From Marinobacter flavimaris (GTDB taxonomy: Bacteria; Pseudomonadota; Gammaproteobacteria; Pseudomonadales; Oleiphilaceae), in NCBI RefSeq assembly GCF_002933295.1, contig NZ_PSSW01000006.1, positions 62,001 to 126,000 of the forward strand: 64,000 nucleotides of DNA. The letters are read 5' to 3'. The notes below the pieces were generated by a model. That model ran no database searches. It worked only from the letters and a program-made list of their open reading frames with translations, and was not told the DNA's origin. The translations under genes and the position numbers were made by a program. Positions 25,811 to 34,848 of the stretch are shown here, one piece after another (the first letter of the stretch is position 1; every line of letters starts with the position of its first letter).

Positions 25811-25898
25811 CAACCGCCAAAGCCAACAGGCAAAATCATCCAAAGTGGTCTACACAGAGTACGTAAGACTCTAAACCAGACACCGAGGAGCAAATACC

Positions 25899-26396
25899 AT
25901 GAGCAGCGTTAACCTGGACGGCAACCCCATTGAATTGAGCGGTAAATTTCCCGAAACAGGCGACAACGCGCCTCCCTTTACCCTGACCAACAGCGGGCTG
26001 GAAGAAGTCAAACTCGACAACTGGTCCGGCAAGCGCAAGATCCTGAACATCATCCCGAGCATCGACACCGGCGTCTGCGCCGCGTCTACCCGTAAGTTCA
26101 ACGAAAAAGCCGGCAGCCTGGACAACACCGTGGTCCTCGTAGTCTCTGCCGACCTGCCCTTCGCAGCCGCCCGCTTCTGTGGCGCCGAAGGTCTGAAAAA
26201 CGTCGAAACCCTCTCGACCTTCCGGAACTACAGCTTCCAGCAGGACTACGGCGTCGCCATTCAGGATGGCCCCCTCGCCGGTCTCTGCGCCAGGGCGGTG
26301 GTCGTACTGGATGAGAACGACAAGGTCATCCACAGCCAGCTGGTTGATGAGATCAAGGATGAGCCGGATTACGATGCAGCGCTGAAGGTGCTGTAA
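25899..26396 (+). CDS. tpx: Thiol peroxidase Tpx
   Basis: Atypical two-Cys peroxiredoxin that reduces hydroperoxides with thioredoxin. The 165 aa match the family length. The peroxidatic Cys60 lies in [11 protein letters not shown] and the resolving Cys94 in RFCGAEG, both typical of Tpx. GAGGAG sits nine bases before the ATG. Flanked by repeats R3 and R4, with no obvious operon partner. Confidence 0.95.
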   Translation: MSSVNLDGNPIELSGKFPETGDNAPPFTLTNSGLEEVKLDNWSGKRKILNIIPSIDTGVCAASTRKFNEKAGSLDNTVVLVVSADLPFAAARFCGAEGLKNVETLSTFRNYSFQQDYGVAIQDGPLAGLCARAVVVLDENDKVIHSQLVDEIKDEPDYDAALKVL

Positions 26397-26444
26397 CGCT
26401 TCTTATCGCCCTGAGCACCGGACATATCACCGGTTTTCGGGGTA

Positions 26445-26549
26445 GTTGGATGGGGGCGGGCTTCTGAAACCGTGCGGAGCCATGGATGGCGGAGCCGAGC
26501 GTACAGGGATGTATTCACAGCGTGTTTCAGAAGCCCGCACCCAGCCGAC
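26445..26549 (+). repeat. Three-way-junction repeat, copy R4, with CsrA-like hairpin
   Basis: Arms 26445-26470 and 26524-26549 pair at 23 of 26 positions, perfectly for the 15 nearest the core. The 53-nt core has hairpin 2 (26479-26490, GCCAT/ATGGC) and hairpin 1 (26502-26513). The bases 26501-26512, GTACAGGGATGT, fit the CsrA selection consensus RUACARGGAUGU completely, with GGGA in the loop. It is in the leader of the MATE gene in the sense direction. Family B core, intermediate boundary (GAAAC/GTTTC). Confidence 0.9.
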
Positions 26550-26624
26550 TGCATGCTCCAAAACCAGAACCTGTTAGAATCCCCGCCCAAAGCCCGAATC
26601 CTAACCGAAGGCCCACAACACCCC

Positions 26625-27962
26625 GTGCAGACCACCACCCAAAACCCATCCCTGGCCCGCCAGCTCTACAGCATGACCTGGCCCATGCTCTTCGGGGTGC
26701 TGTCCCTGATGACCTTCCAGTTGGCCGACAGTGCCTTCGTGGGTCAGCTGGGTCGTGATCCGCTGGCAGCCCTGGGTTTCACCTTGCCGATGCAGCAACT
26801 CATCATCGGCCTTCAGGTGGGTCTGGGGATCGCCACCACAGCGATCGTATCCCGCACGCTGGGGGCCGGCGATGAATTGCGCGCCTTCCGGCTGGGCGGC
26901 CTGATCATTACCGTGGGCGGCAGCCTCGTTTTCGTCATTTGCATGGCGCTGTGGTTCCTGCAAAGCCACATCATGACCGCCCTGGGCGCTGAAGACTCAC
27001 TGCTGCCGCTGGTCCGGCAGTACTGGGTTCCCTGGCTGATGGCTGCCTGGACCGGCGCGTTCCTGTACTTCGGTTACAGCGTGTGCCGCTCCCACGGCGA
27101 TACCAAACTGCCCGGGTACATGATGGTGGCCACGAGCCTGACCAACATCGCCCTGGACCCGCTCTACATCTTTGTTTTCGGCTGGGGACTGCCCGGCGCC
27201 GCCTGGGCGACCATTACCTCGTTCGGAATAGGCTGTCTGGTGATCTATCCGAAACTTCTGAAACGCCACTGGATCCGGTTCGACCTGCGCGAGCTTGCCC
27301 TTTGGAAGGCCCTTAAACAGCTCAACGGCATTATGGCCCCGGCCATGGTGAGCCAGCTGATGCCGGCTGTCTCGGCCATGCTGGCGACGGCCCTTGTGGC
27401 CGGCTTTGGCTCCGCTGCCGTCGCCGCCTGGGGTCTGGGTACCCGCCTGGAATTTTTCTCCATTGTGGTGGTGCTCGCCCTGACCATGTCGATGCCGCCG
27501 ATGATTGGCCGCATGCTGGGTGCCGGCGATATCGAGCAGATTCGTAAACTGGTACGTCTTGCGGTCCGGTTTGTGGTGGTCTGGCAACTGGCCATTGGCC
27601 TGACCTGGGTGGTCGCTTCCGGGTTGGTGTCGGAACTGTTCTCCAGCGACAGTGATGTTCAGGAGGTTCTCGCCGGTTATCTGGTGCGGGTACCGCTCAG
27701 TTACAGCGGTCTGGGCGTGTGCATGCTGATGGTGTCGGTGTGCAATGCCCTCGGCCTGGCGATGCGGGCCCTTCTGGTTTCCACCCTGCGCCTGTTCCTG
27801 TGTTTCCTGCCCCTGCTCTGGATCGGTAGCCAGATCAACGGCGTCTACGGGCTTATGAGCGGTGCCCTGGTTGGCAATCTGTTTGCAGGCGCCATGGCTT
27901 ACAGCTTTTACCGTGCCGGCATGACGCGCCTTAAGGCCGAGATATCCTCAGGCAAAGCGTGA
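26625..27962 (+). CDS. MATE family multidrug efflux transporter
   Basis: A twelve-helix cation-coupled exporter of the MATE family. Near the N-terminus, WPMLFGVLSLMTFQLADSAFVGQLG is the characteristic opening, followed by repeated six-helix bundles. The start is uncertain: GTG 26625 gives 445 aa and fits family length; ATG 26553 would add 24 residues and would begin only three bases after repeat R4, with no ribosome site. Drug or metabolite substrate unknown. It converges on a thioesterase gene. Confidence 0.88.
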   Translation: MQTTTQNPSLARQLYSMTWPMLFGVLSLMTFQLADSAFVGQLGRDPLAALGFTLPMQQLIIGLQVGLGIATTAIVSRTLGAGDELRAFRLGGLIITVGGSLVFVICMALWFLQSHIMTALGAEDSLLPLVRQYWVPWLMAAWTGAFLYFGYSVCRSHGDTKLPGYMMVATSLTNIALDPLYIFVFGWGLPGAAWATITSFGIGCLVIYPKLLKRHWIRFDLRELALWKALKQLNGIMAPAMVSQLMPAVSAMLATALVAGFGSAAVAAWGLGTRLEFFSIVVVLALTMSMPPMIGRMLGAGDIEQIRKLVRLAVRFVVVWQLAIGLTWVVASGLVSELFSSDSDVQEVLAGYLVRVPLSYSGLGVCMLMVSVCNALGLAMRALLVSTLRLFLCFLPLLWIGSQINGVYGLMSGALVGNLFAGAMAYSFYRAGMTRLKAEISSGKA

Positions 27963-28373
27963 GCGGAAACTCTCGGGCACCGGCACCACTTCCTTGCGGT
28001 GGTAGTTGAAGAAGACGAAGCCATACTTCGCCAGTGCCACCGGCTGGCCGCTCTCGGCCTTGGTGACCCGGAATACGAAATCCCCGCCATACTTGTTGAA
28101 GTCCATCAGACCCACTTCAAAGCGCAGCATTTCCGGGAAGAAGGACTCGGACTGGTACATGGTGGCCAGGTCGGTGACGATAATGCCGGTGCCGTCCTTG
28201 CTGGCTTCCTGGATGCCATAGCTGACCAGGAACTGGGCGCGGGCCTCGGAGAGCATGGAGATGAGGGCGTCGTTGCCGAGGTGGTTGGCGCCGTTGATGT
28301 CGGTGATTCTGACGGGCATCCTGGTTTCGAAGCAGAAGACGTCGTCCGGGAAGGAGAGTTTGATTCGGGCCAC
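27948..28373 (-). CDS. Hotdog-fold thioesterase
   Basis: A 141-aa acyl-CoA thioesterase-type protein of the 4HBT family: TRMPVRITDINGANHLGNDALISMLSEAR carries the conserved Asp and loop of this fold, and FVFRVTKAESGQPVALAKYGFVFFNY is the core strand pair. I chose GTG 28373, which has AGGA six bases upstream; GTG 28391 in the same frame adds six residues. It overlaps the MATE gene end by 15 bp and is divergent from the Nudix-MBL gene, with repeat R5 in between. Substrate unknown. Confidence 0.75.
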   Translation of the reverse strand: MARIKLSFPDDVFCFETRMPVRITDINGANHLGNDALISMLSEARAQFLVSYGIQEASKDGTGIIVTDLATMYQSESFFPEMLRFEVGLMDFNKYGGDFVFRVTKAESGQPVALAKYGFVFFNYHRKEVVPVPESFRSRFA

Positions 28374-28501
28374 GGGGGTTCCTGTTTTCACTAGATATGT
28401 TGGGGCAAATCATACGCTGTTCAACTTTAGTGTTCATCTCAAGACGCCCAGTCCCAAATCGGTTATCTTGCTATGAGACCTCCGCGCCGATGGTTTTGGT
28501 G

Positions 28502-28619
28502 GAGCGACGGCAGGGAAGGGCTTTCCAAAACGCGCTCCTTGCGGCACGTCCATGTGACGCTTGACTGTCGCCATCCATGGCGACAGACAGTTTTGGAAGG
28601 CCTTTCCCAGCCGTCGTTC
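28502..28619 (-). repeat. Three-way-junction repeat, copy R5
   Basis: Arms 28502-28531 and 28590-28619 pair over 30 positions with one true mismatch and three G-T pairs, so the structure is better kept in single strands than in duplex symmetry. The 58-nt core has hairpin 1 (28541-28560) and hairpin 2 (28565-28586), almost as in R1. It lies between divergent thioesterase and Nudix-MBL genes, 47 bp from the ATG of the latter; GGA loops read toward the thioesterase. Family A. Confidence 0.92.
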
Positions 28620-28665
28620 GTACTTTGTTCGCGCACTGAATAAAAAAGATCGTATTTGGAGTCCT

Positions 28666-30303
28666 ATGGATATTCGCCCTGCTGCCACCTTGGTTCTGGT
28701 TCGAGATACGGCCGACGGCCTTGAAGTCCTGCTGCTGCAACGTACCTGGGACGCCGTGTTTATGCCCGGCTATTTTGTATTCCCCGGAGGGAGGGTCGAG
28801 GAAAATGAAACTCACGGCCAGGATCATATAATCGGCACCGTAGACGCCGAGATCAGTCAGATCATGAGCGTCGATGAGGGCGGCGCGGACTATATGTTGG
28901 CGGCGGTTCGGGAGTGTTTCGAGGAGTCCGGCGTTCTGGTTGCGGTGGACAAGCAGGGCAATCCAATCGCCGGGGATCATCCGGCCCACGCGGATCGGAA
29001 GTCGGTGTTCGACGGCGATCTGTCTCTGGCCAGTCTGTGCAAAAAGCACGGCCTGGCGATTCCATTGGACCGGCTCGCCTATCTCGGCCACTGGATCACG
29101 CCGCCGGGGCCGCCACGGCGTTTCGATACACGGTTTTTCGTGACGCCGGCTCCTGAAGGACAACTGGCCGGGCACGACGGGATCGAAACCATTGATCATG
29201 TCTGGATCAGGCCGGAGCAGGCCCTTGAGGACCATCGCAAGGGCCAGTGTTTGCTGGGGTTGCCGACTATCCGGACGCTGCGGGTGCTCAGTGATTTCGA
29301 CACCACTGAAGCGCTGATGCGCTACGCCCATGCCAATCCGCCGGAGCCCTATCCAAGTAAGCCCTGGCCGGCGATGAAAAAGGGCAAGCCGGTGACGCTG
29401 GAACCGGGTGCTCCGGCCTACGATGAGGCGGCGAAGCTGGATCCGGAGGGCGAAGGCTCCACCCGGGCGGAGATTATTCCGGGTGAGGCGGTAGAGGTTG
29501 CCGCCCGGGTCGTCCGTCTGACGGCGCCCAACCCGGGCATGATGACGGGGCCGGGTACCAACACTTACATTCTGGGCCATGAACGCTTTACGGTGATTGA
29601 TCCCGGCCCCGCCAACGAATCCCATATCGAGCGGATTCTGGAGGTGACCGGTGGTGTGATTGACCAGGTTCTGGTAACCCACACGCATCAGGACCATTCG
29701 CCGGCCGTTGCCGCCCTGAAAGAGCGCACCGGTTGCCGGGTATTCGGTTGGCCGGCACCCCCGGGTGCCGGCCAAGACCAGACGTTCCGGGCCGACGATG
29801 AACCGGAGCACGGTGATCTGATTGTGACCGAAGCCGGGGTCCTGAAGGTGCTGCATACCCCGGGCCATGCGTCGAACCACCTGTGTTTTCTGCTGGTCGA
29901 CCAGCAGCTGCTGTTCTCCGGTGACCACATTATGCAGGGCTCAACGGTGGTCATTAATCCGCCGGACGGCGACATGAAGGCCTATATCGAGTCGCTCTAC
30001 GAGTTGCTGGCAGAGTCTGTACGTTACATTGCGCCGGCACACGGGTTCCTGATGGGGCATCCCGAAGCGGTGATCGATTTCCTGATTACCCACCGCCTCT
30101 CGCGCGAACACAAGGTGGCCCGTGCGCTGGAAGCCCTTTCTCCCGTGGATCTTAAAGCCCTTACCGCCAAAGCCTATGACGATGTTCCGGCGGCCATCCA
30201 CGGCCTGGCGGCACGGTCAGCCCTGGCGCATTTGCTGAAACTGGAAGCGGAGCACCGGGCGTTCCGGGAGGGCGACCTCTGGCATGCCATACACGAGAGC
30301 TAA
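28666..30303 (+). CDS. Nudix hydrolase-metallo-beta-lactamase fusion protein
   Basis: A 545-aa two-domain enzyme. The N-terminal Nudix domain (about 1-215) has GG at 41-42 and RECFEESG at 82-89, giving the catalytic REUXEEXGU core, though spacing from the first Gly is longer than the usual Nudix box. The C-terminal metallo-beta-lactamase domain (about 285-520) has HTHQDH at 339-344, HTPGHASNH and SGDHIMQGS, all metal-site motifs of the LACTB2-like branch. A pair of linked phosphohydrolase and hydrolase activities is inferred; the substrate is unknown. The start has TTGGAG five bases upstream. Confidence 0.85.
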   Translation: MDIRPAATLVLVRDTADGLEVLLLQRTWDAVFMPGYFVFPGGRVEENETHGQDHIIGTVDAEISQIMSVDEGGADYMLAAVRECFEESGVLVAVDKQGNPIAGDHPAHADRKSVFDGDLSLASLCKKHGLAIPLDRLAYLGHWITPPGPPRRFDTRFFVTPAPEGQLAGHDGIETIDHVWIRPEQALEDHRKGQCLLGLPTIRTLRVLSDFDTTEALMRYAHANPPEPYPSKPWPAMKKGKPVTLEPGAPAYDEAAKLDPEGEGSTRAEIIPGEAVEVAARVVRLTAPNPGMMTGPGTNTYILGHERFTVIDPGPANESHIERILEVTGGVIDQVLVTHTHQDHSPAVAALKERTGCRVFGWPAPPGAGQDQTFRADDEPEHGDLIVTEAGVLKVLHTPGHASNHLCFLLVDQQLLFSGDHIMQGSTVVINPPDGDMKAYIESLYELLAESVRYIAPAHGFLMGHPEAVIDFLITHRLSREHKVARALEALSPVDLKALTAKAYDDVPAAIHGLAARSALAHLLKLEAEHRAFREGDLWHAIHES

Positions 30304-30368
30304 CGCGGGAGTAACGAAAGCACACCGGATTTCGCAAAACACCCATATTGTTAATCGCTTTTCCAGCG

Positions 30369-30387
30369 TATAACAGGGTTCGTTATA
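30369..30387. promoter_or_regulatory. TATAAC/GTTATA dyad
   Basis: TATAAC and GTTATA, separated by seven bases, lie in the 191-bp gap before the AstE/AspA-like gene. They could be an operator or overlapping promoter elements. No other support. Confidence 0.25.
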
Positions 30388-30494
30388 ACTTGCCCGGATT
30401 TCATGAAAGTGGCATTAAACCTTTGTCACAGCGGTATTCATGACCGACAGAGGCACTCTATCCTTGAGCGCACACTGACGAACCGTGAGGAAAT

Positions 30495-31886
30495 ATGCTG
30501 TTCGAGCGGCTTAAAAAACCGTCCCCCCGGATCCTGCTGATCGGCCTGGTGATACCCTGGCTGTCGGCACCGCTTTTGGCCGAAACCGATTCGGCAAAGG
30601 CCAGCAAAAAATCCGAAGTGCTGGTTGCCGAGCTGGCCGAGGACGAAAGCGTCGAGGACGTTGAGCAGTCGGCTCCCTTGCAGACCAAAGGGCAGGAACA
30701 CAAATCCCGGAAACCGGAAGCCCCACGGGGCGGTGCCGGTGTCGATACGCCCTCAGCAGCGTCACGGAAAGTGGCGCCGAATATCGATCTGAAACAGGTA
30801 GCACCGCCACCGGAAGCCCAGGTGTCAACGCCGGCCGACACGGATGCGGATGCCGCCGAATCCGAGGTGATGGCAACCGAAGCCGTGGCCGAACCTGAGC
30901 CGCAACCCGAACCCGAAATTCGCGAGGGCAAGGTATTCACCCTGCTCGACAACGATGTCATGCCGGGCACGTCTACCCGCCTGGCCTGGACGCCAGGCAT
31001 CCAGATTGCCGGTCTGTCCCAGACCACGCCGGTACTGGTGGTTAACGGCATCAACGCCGGCCCCACCCTGTGCCTCACCGGCGCCGTCCATGGGGACGAG
31101 CTGAACGGCATCGAAATCATCCGCCAGACCATGTACGACCTGAACCCCGAGAAGCTCTCGGGCACGGTGGTAGGCGTGCCGATTGTAAACCTGCCTGGAT
31201 TCCAGCAGGGCAGCCGCTACCTCCCCGATCGTCGGGATCTCAACCGGCATTTCCCGGGCAGCCCCAACGGCAGCCTGGCGGACCGGATTGCCCATTCACT
31301 GTTCGAAAACGTGATTCGCAAATGCGACATGCTGGTGGACATCCATACCGGCTCCCTGAAAAGAACCAATCTGCCACAACTTCGCGCCGACATGAACAAT
31401 CCGGATGTGGCGGAATTTACCCGCGGCTTTGACCGCATGGCGGTGGTCCACAGCTCGGGATCTGCTGGCATGTTACGCACGGCCGCCGTGGAGGCCGGCA
31501 TTCGAACGGTCACCCTGGAAGCGGGCGAATCCCACCGTATCCAGCAACATCAGATCAGCGCCGGCGTTAACAGCCTCACCAGCCTGATGGAGCGCCAGGG
31601 CATGATCTCCAGAATGTTCGTGTGGGGCGATCCGGAACCGGTCTACTACGATTCCGACTGGATCCGGGCCGATCACGGCGGGATCCTGTTCAGCGAAATT
31701 GAGTTGGGGGCCAATGTATCGGAAGGTGAGATTCTCGGTTACGTCTCCGACCCGATCACCAACGCCCAGCACCCCATCCGGTCCACCAGTGATGGCCGTG
31801 TGATCGGTATGGCCGTGGACCAGGTCGTGATGGCCGGTTTCGCCGCCTACCACATTGGTACGGAGGCAGAAGTTCCCGGAGAGTAG
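30495..31886 (+). CDS. Secreted AstE/AspA-like zinc deacylase
   Basis: A 463-aa protein with an N-terminal hydrophobic signal segment (about 15-32), a long low-complexity acidic/Ala/Pro linker (about 35-150) and a succinylglutamate desuccinylase/aspartoacylase domain of the M14 type (about 155-460). GAVHGDELNGIEIIRQ supplies the first zinc His and Glu; DIHTGS supplies the later His. These enzymes cleave amide bonds of N-acyl amino acids. Secretion plus the linker suggests action in the envelope, unlike AstE. Substrate unknown. Confidence 0.8.
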   Translation: MLFERLKKPSPRILLIGLVIPWLSAPLLAETDSAKASKKSEVLVAELAEDESVEDVEQSAPLQTKGQEHKSRKPEAPRGGAGVDTPSAASRKVAPNIDLKQVAPPPEAQVSTPADTDADAAESEVMATEAVAEPEPQPEPEIREGKVFTLLDNDVMPGTSTRLAWTPGIQIAGLSQTTPVLVVNGINAGPTLCLTGAVHGDELNGIEIIRQTMYDLNPEKLSGTVVGVPIVNLPGFQQGSRYLPDRRDLNRHFPGSPNGSLADRIAHSLFENVIRKCDMLVDIHTGSLKRTNLPQLRADMNNPDVAEFTRGFDRMAVVHSSGSAGMLRTAAVEAGIRTVTLEAGESHRIQQHQISAGVNSLTSLMERQGMISRMFVWGDPEPVYYDSDWIRADHGGILFSEIELGANVSEGEILGYVSDPITNAQHPIRSTSDGRVIGMAVDQVVMAGFAAYHIGTEAEVPGE

Positions 31887-31930
31887 TATGCTAGGCTTTT
31901 TTCGGGCATCACCAACCCAGAGGAGCCTTT

Positions 31931-32899
31931 GTGTCTTCCGAGAACGCCGGCGTTTTATCACGTATTCCCGGCCTGGCCTACATCGGGCTGGTTCTCACCC
32001 CGCTATTCTGGGCCGGCAACGCCGTGGTGGCCCGGGGTACGGTCGAGAACATCCCGCCGTTATCCATGTCCTTCTGGCGCTGGGTGATCGCCCTGGCTAT
32101 CCTGCTGCCCTTCGGGCTTCCCGGTATCTGGCGCCACCGCCAGGTTATCCGCCAGCGCTTCGGTTCCATGCTGGCACTGGCGACCTTCAGTGTGGGAGCC
32201 TTCAATACCCTGCTGTATCTGGCGGCCACCACAACCACCGCGACCAACATTGCCCTGATCAACGCCACCATTCCCATTTTTGTCGCTCTGCTTGCCTGGA
32301 TCCTGCTCGGCGACCGGACCCGGCCGATTCAGGCGTTGGGAATCGCGCTGGCGATTACCGGCATCGTTACCGTGATTGCCCGTGGCGACCTCTCGGTGTT
32401 GACCAGTCTCCAGGCCCAACCAGGCGATCTGATCATGGTGGCGGCAGTATTCAGCTGGGGCCTGTTCTCGGTGCTACTGAGACGACAGGCAGTGCCTCTG
32501 CCAGCACTGACCTTTTTGACCACGCAAATTCTTCTGGGCACGATGGTTGTGCTGCCCTTCTACCTGACAGATCTGATTTTCTTCTCCGGAGGCTTCGAGC
32601 TGTCAAAAACCACCGCCATGCCACTTCTGTACTTCGCGATCTTCCCGGGGATCCTGGCCTATGGATTCTGGAACCACGGTGTGCATAAAATTGGCCCGGC
32701 CAGAGCGGCCATCTTTATGTACCTGACGCCTGTCTTTGCCTCGATTCTTGCAGGCATTTTCCTGGCCGAGTCCCTCGGACTGTTTCATGTTATCGGCGGG
32801 GCACTGATCCTGGCCGGGCTGGTGCTGGCCACGCAGACCCGGAAACACACCCACTACCCAACCCCGGAACGCTCAGCAAAAGGAGACCCCCATGATTAA
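31931..32899 (+). CDS. EamA family (DMT) transporter
   Basis: A 322-aa ten-helix exporter made of two EamA repeats, with features such as WAGNAVVARGTVENIPPLSMSFWRW at the start and PGILAYGFWNHGVHKIGPARAAIFMYLTPVFA in the second half. GTG 31931 follows AGGAG by seven bases. Likely exports amino acids or small metabolites. It overlaps the next gene by eight bases, so the two are probably translationally coupled. Confidence 0.88.
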   Translation: MSSENAGVLSRIPGLAYIGLVLTPLFWAGNAVVARGTVENIPPLSMSFWRWVIALAILLPFGLPGIWRHRQVIRQRFGSMLALATFSVGAFNTLLYLAATTTTATNIALINATIPIFVALLAWILLGDRTRPIQALGIALAITGIVTVIARGDLSVLTSLQAQPGDLIMVAAVFSWGLFSVLLRRQAVPLPALTFLTTQILLGTMVVLPFYLTDLIFFSGGFELSKTTAMPLLYFAIFPGILAYGFWNHGVHKIGPARAAIFMYLTPVFASILAGIFLAESLGLFHVIGGALILAGLVLATQTRKHTHYPTPERSAKGDPHD

Positions 32900-33434
32900 A
32901 CCTGTGCCAGGAAACTCTCACCGCTTCTTTTGCCTGGTTCTGGTCCTGTTGGCCGCTGGCCTGTCGGCGCCGGCTGCAGCGGAACCCTGTGATCCCGAAG
33001 AGTCAAAGTGGGTGCCTACCCGCTATTATCCAGCCGGTGCAGCGGTCTTTCACAAAGGCAGTTGGTATGAGTCCCGCGAACTGCACGAGGGCCTGGAGCC
33101 CGGCATTACGTTCGACTGGAAAGAACTGGATTCTGTGCCGGACTGCGAGGGCCGTAAGCAACCGGTTGACCAAACCCGGACCGGAGACGGCCAGAAAGGC
33201 ACCGAGGCCGGCCAATCCGTCGGCAAGAGCAAACGGGGCGAGACGTCTTCCGGCATGTGCGTAAGACCGGACCCGTGGCTATTTTCCAGAAGCTACACGG
33301 TTGGCAGCCTGGTCACCCACGGCGGTCAGATCTGGGAGGCTATCCGGGCAACCAATGGTGACATGCCCGGCATGAACAAGCCTCCTCGCTGGCAACTGGT
33401 GGAGGATCATTGTTCCCTGGAAGGCCAACAGTAA
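32892..33434 (+). CDS. Secreted protein with two carbohydrate-binding-like repeats
   Basis: A 180-aa protein with a signal peptide (cleavage near residue 35). Two similar segments of about 45-50 residues follow: one with KWVPTRYYPAGAAVFHKGSWYES and a Cys at each end, one with WLFSRSYTVGSLVTHGGQIWEA, also Cys-bounded. The W-Y-G-V-G-W pattern resembles small carbohydrate-binding modules of the CBM5/12 type found in chitinases. No catalytic domain is present. It begins inside the end of the EamA gene. Sugar binding is inferred only. Confidence 0.65.
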   Translation: MIKPVPGNSHRFFCLVLVLLAAGLSAPAAAEPCDPEESKWVPTRYYPAGAAVFHKGSWYESRELHEGLEPGITFDWKELDSVPDCEGRKQPVDQTRTGDGQKGTEAGQSVGKSKRGETSSGMCVRPDPWLFSRSYTVGSLVTHGGQIWEAIRATNGDMPGMNKPPRWQLVEDHCSLEGQQ

Positions 33435-33452
33435 CGAGGAACGGGCAACTGA

Positions 33453-34637
33453 CTAGAGAGCCGCTTCAATGCGGCCGATGACCTCTTCCAGAACCGATCT
33501 GGCGCAGCCGATGTTCAGGCGCATAAAGCCACTGCCCGGGTCGCCAAAGGAGAGTCCGGGGTTCATGCCCACACGGGCTTCCCGGACAAAAAAGCGTTTC
33601 AGGCCGGCATCGTCAAGCCCCAGTTCGCGGCAATCCAGCCACATGAGATAGGTGCCCTCCGGAGCGGACACGCGAATGGCGGGCAGGCGCTGGCCAACAG
33701 CCTCCACCACATAGTCCCGGCTGGCCTGCAGATAGGCCATCAGATCGTCCAGCCAGGGGGCACCATGGCGGTAGCCGGCCTCAAACCCGGCAATACTGAA
33801 CGGATTGCACTGGGGCAGATGCATGGATTCAAACACGTCCTTCATTGCCTTGCGCCGGTCCGCATCGGGAATAACCAGAGCCGACAGGCCGAGGCCGGGC
33901 ATGTTGAAACTCTTGCTCGGTGCGACCGCCGTTACCAGTGCATCTTCAGGACCGGCCAGCTTCGCCAGCATGGTGTGGCGGGGTTTATCCGTGAAGGTCA
34001 GGTCACAATGAATCTCGTCGGAGACCACCACCAGCCGGTGCCGGCGAGCAATATCCAGCACCGCCGTCAGTTCTTCCTCCGACCAAACCCGGCCAACCGG
34101 GTTATGGGGCGAGCACAGCAGCAGGATCCGGGCATCGGGGCGGGCTGCGCACTGCTCCAAGTGATCAAGATCCATGCGGTAGTGGCCCGGGTCTCCGGTG
34201 TCCGGATCCTCCGGCACCAAGGGGTTTTCGATCACCACCCGGCCACTGTGCCGCACCGAACTGAAAAACGGCGGATAAACCGGCGGCTGGATGATGACGC
34301 CCTCACCGGGTCCCGCGTAGGCCATGCACGCGGCGTTGATCGATGGCACCACGCCGGGCGCCATCAGTATCCACTCGCGCCGGATCTCCCAGTCATGGCG
34401 ACTGGCAAACCAGTCGATCATCGACTGGTAAAGACTGTCCGGAAACAGGGTGTAGCCATAAACCGGATGTTCCGCCCGCTCCCTCAACGCACGGGTGACA
34501 GCCTCCGGTGCCGCGAAATCCATATCGGCCACCCAGACCGGGATAACATCCTCGGTGCCAAAAACCGCCTTGCGGGCATCAAACTTGACGGAACAGGTGT
34601 GTTCCCGGGAAACCGGCTGATCAAACGGGCTGGACAC
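33453..34637 (-). CDS. patB: PatB/MalY family PLP-dependent C-S lyase
   Basis: A 394-aa fold-type I PLP enzyme, expected to cleave cystathionine or cysteine. The Schiff-base Lys242 lies in APSKSFNMPGLG; upstream are VWVADMDF and LLCSPHNPVGRVW, both typical of this branch, and SDEIHCDL carries the PLP-ring Asp. GTG 34637 is chosen because TGGAGAG lies five bases upstream; the frame continues open to 34874 without a start signal. Divergent from an AEC permease across about 210 bp; it may be its functional partner. Confidence 0.85.
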   Translation of the reverse strand: MSSPFDQPVSREHTCSVKFDARKAVFGTEDVIPVWVADMDFAAPEAVTRALRERAEHPVYGYTLFPDSLYQSMIDWFASRHDWEIRREWILMAPGVVPSINAACMAYAGPGEGVIIQPPVYPPFFSSVRHSGRVVIENPLVPEDPDTGDPGHYRMDLDHLEQCAARPDARILLLCSPHNPVGRVWSEEELTAVLDIARRHRLVVVSDEIHCDLTFTDKPRHTMLAKLAGPEDALVTAVAPSKSFNMPGLGLSALVIPDADRRKAMKDVFESMHLPQCNPFSIAGFEAGYRHGAPWLDDLMAYLQASRDYVVEAVGQRLPAIRVSAPEGTYLMWLDCRELGLDDAGLKRFFVREARVGMNPGLSFGDPGSGFMRLNIGCARSVLEEVIGRIEAAL

Positions 34638-34848
34638 AGGGACTCTCCAGGGCAGATAACAACATTGGAAAACGGTATTGTGGTGGGCCCGAACGGCCAT
34701 CGCAACCGTCGGCTGCCGATGTCGCCACCGTGTCCATATCCGGCTTTGGTCGAACATCGTCGATAAACACTTGCCCAAGCAGGGCGATACTTGCGAACCT
34801 AACGGTTTATCCAATAAAAACTTCCAAACATTCCCCGGAGCCTGTTCA

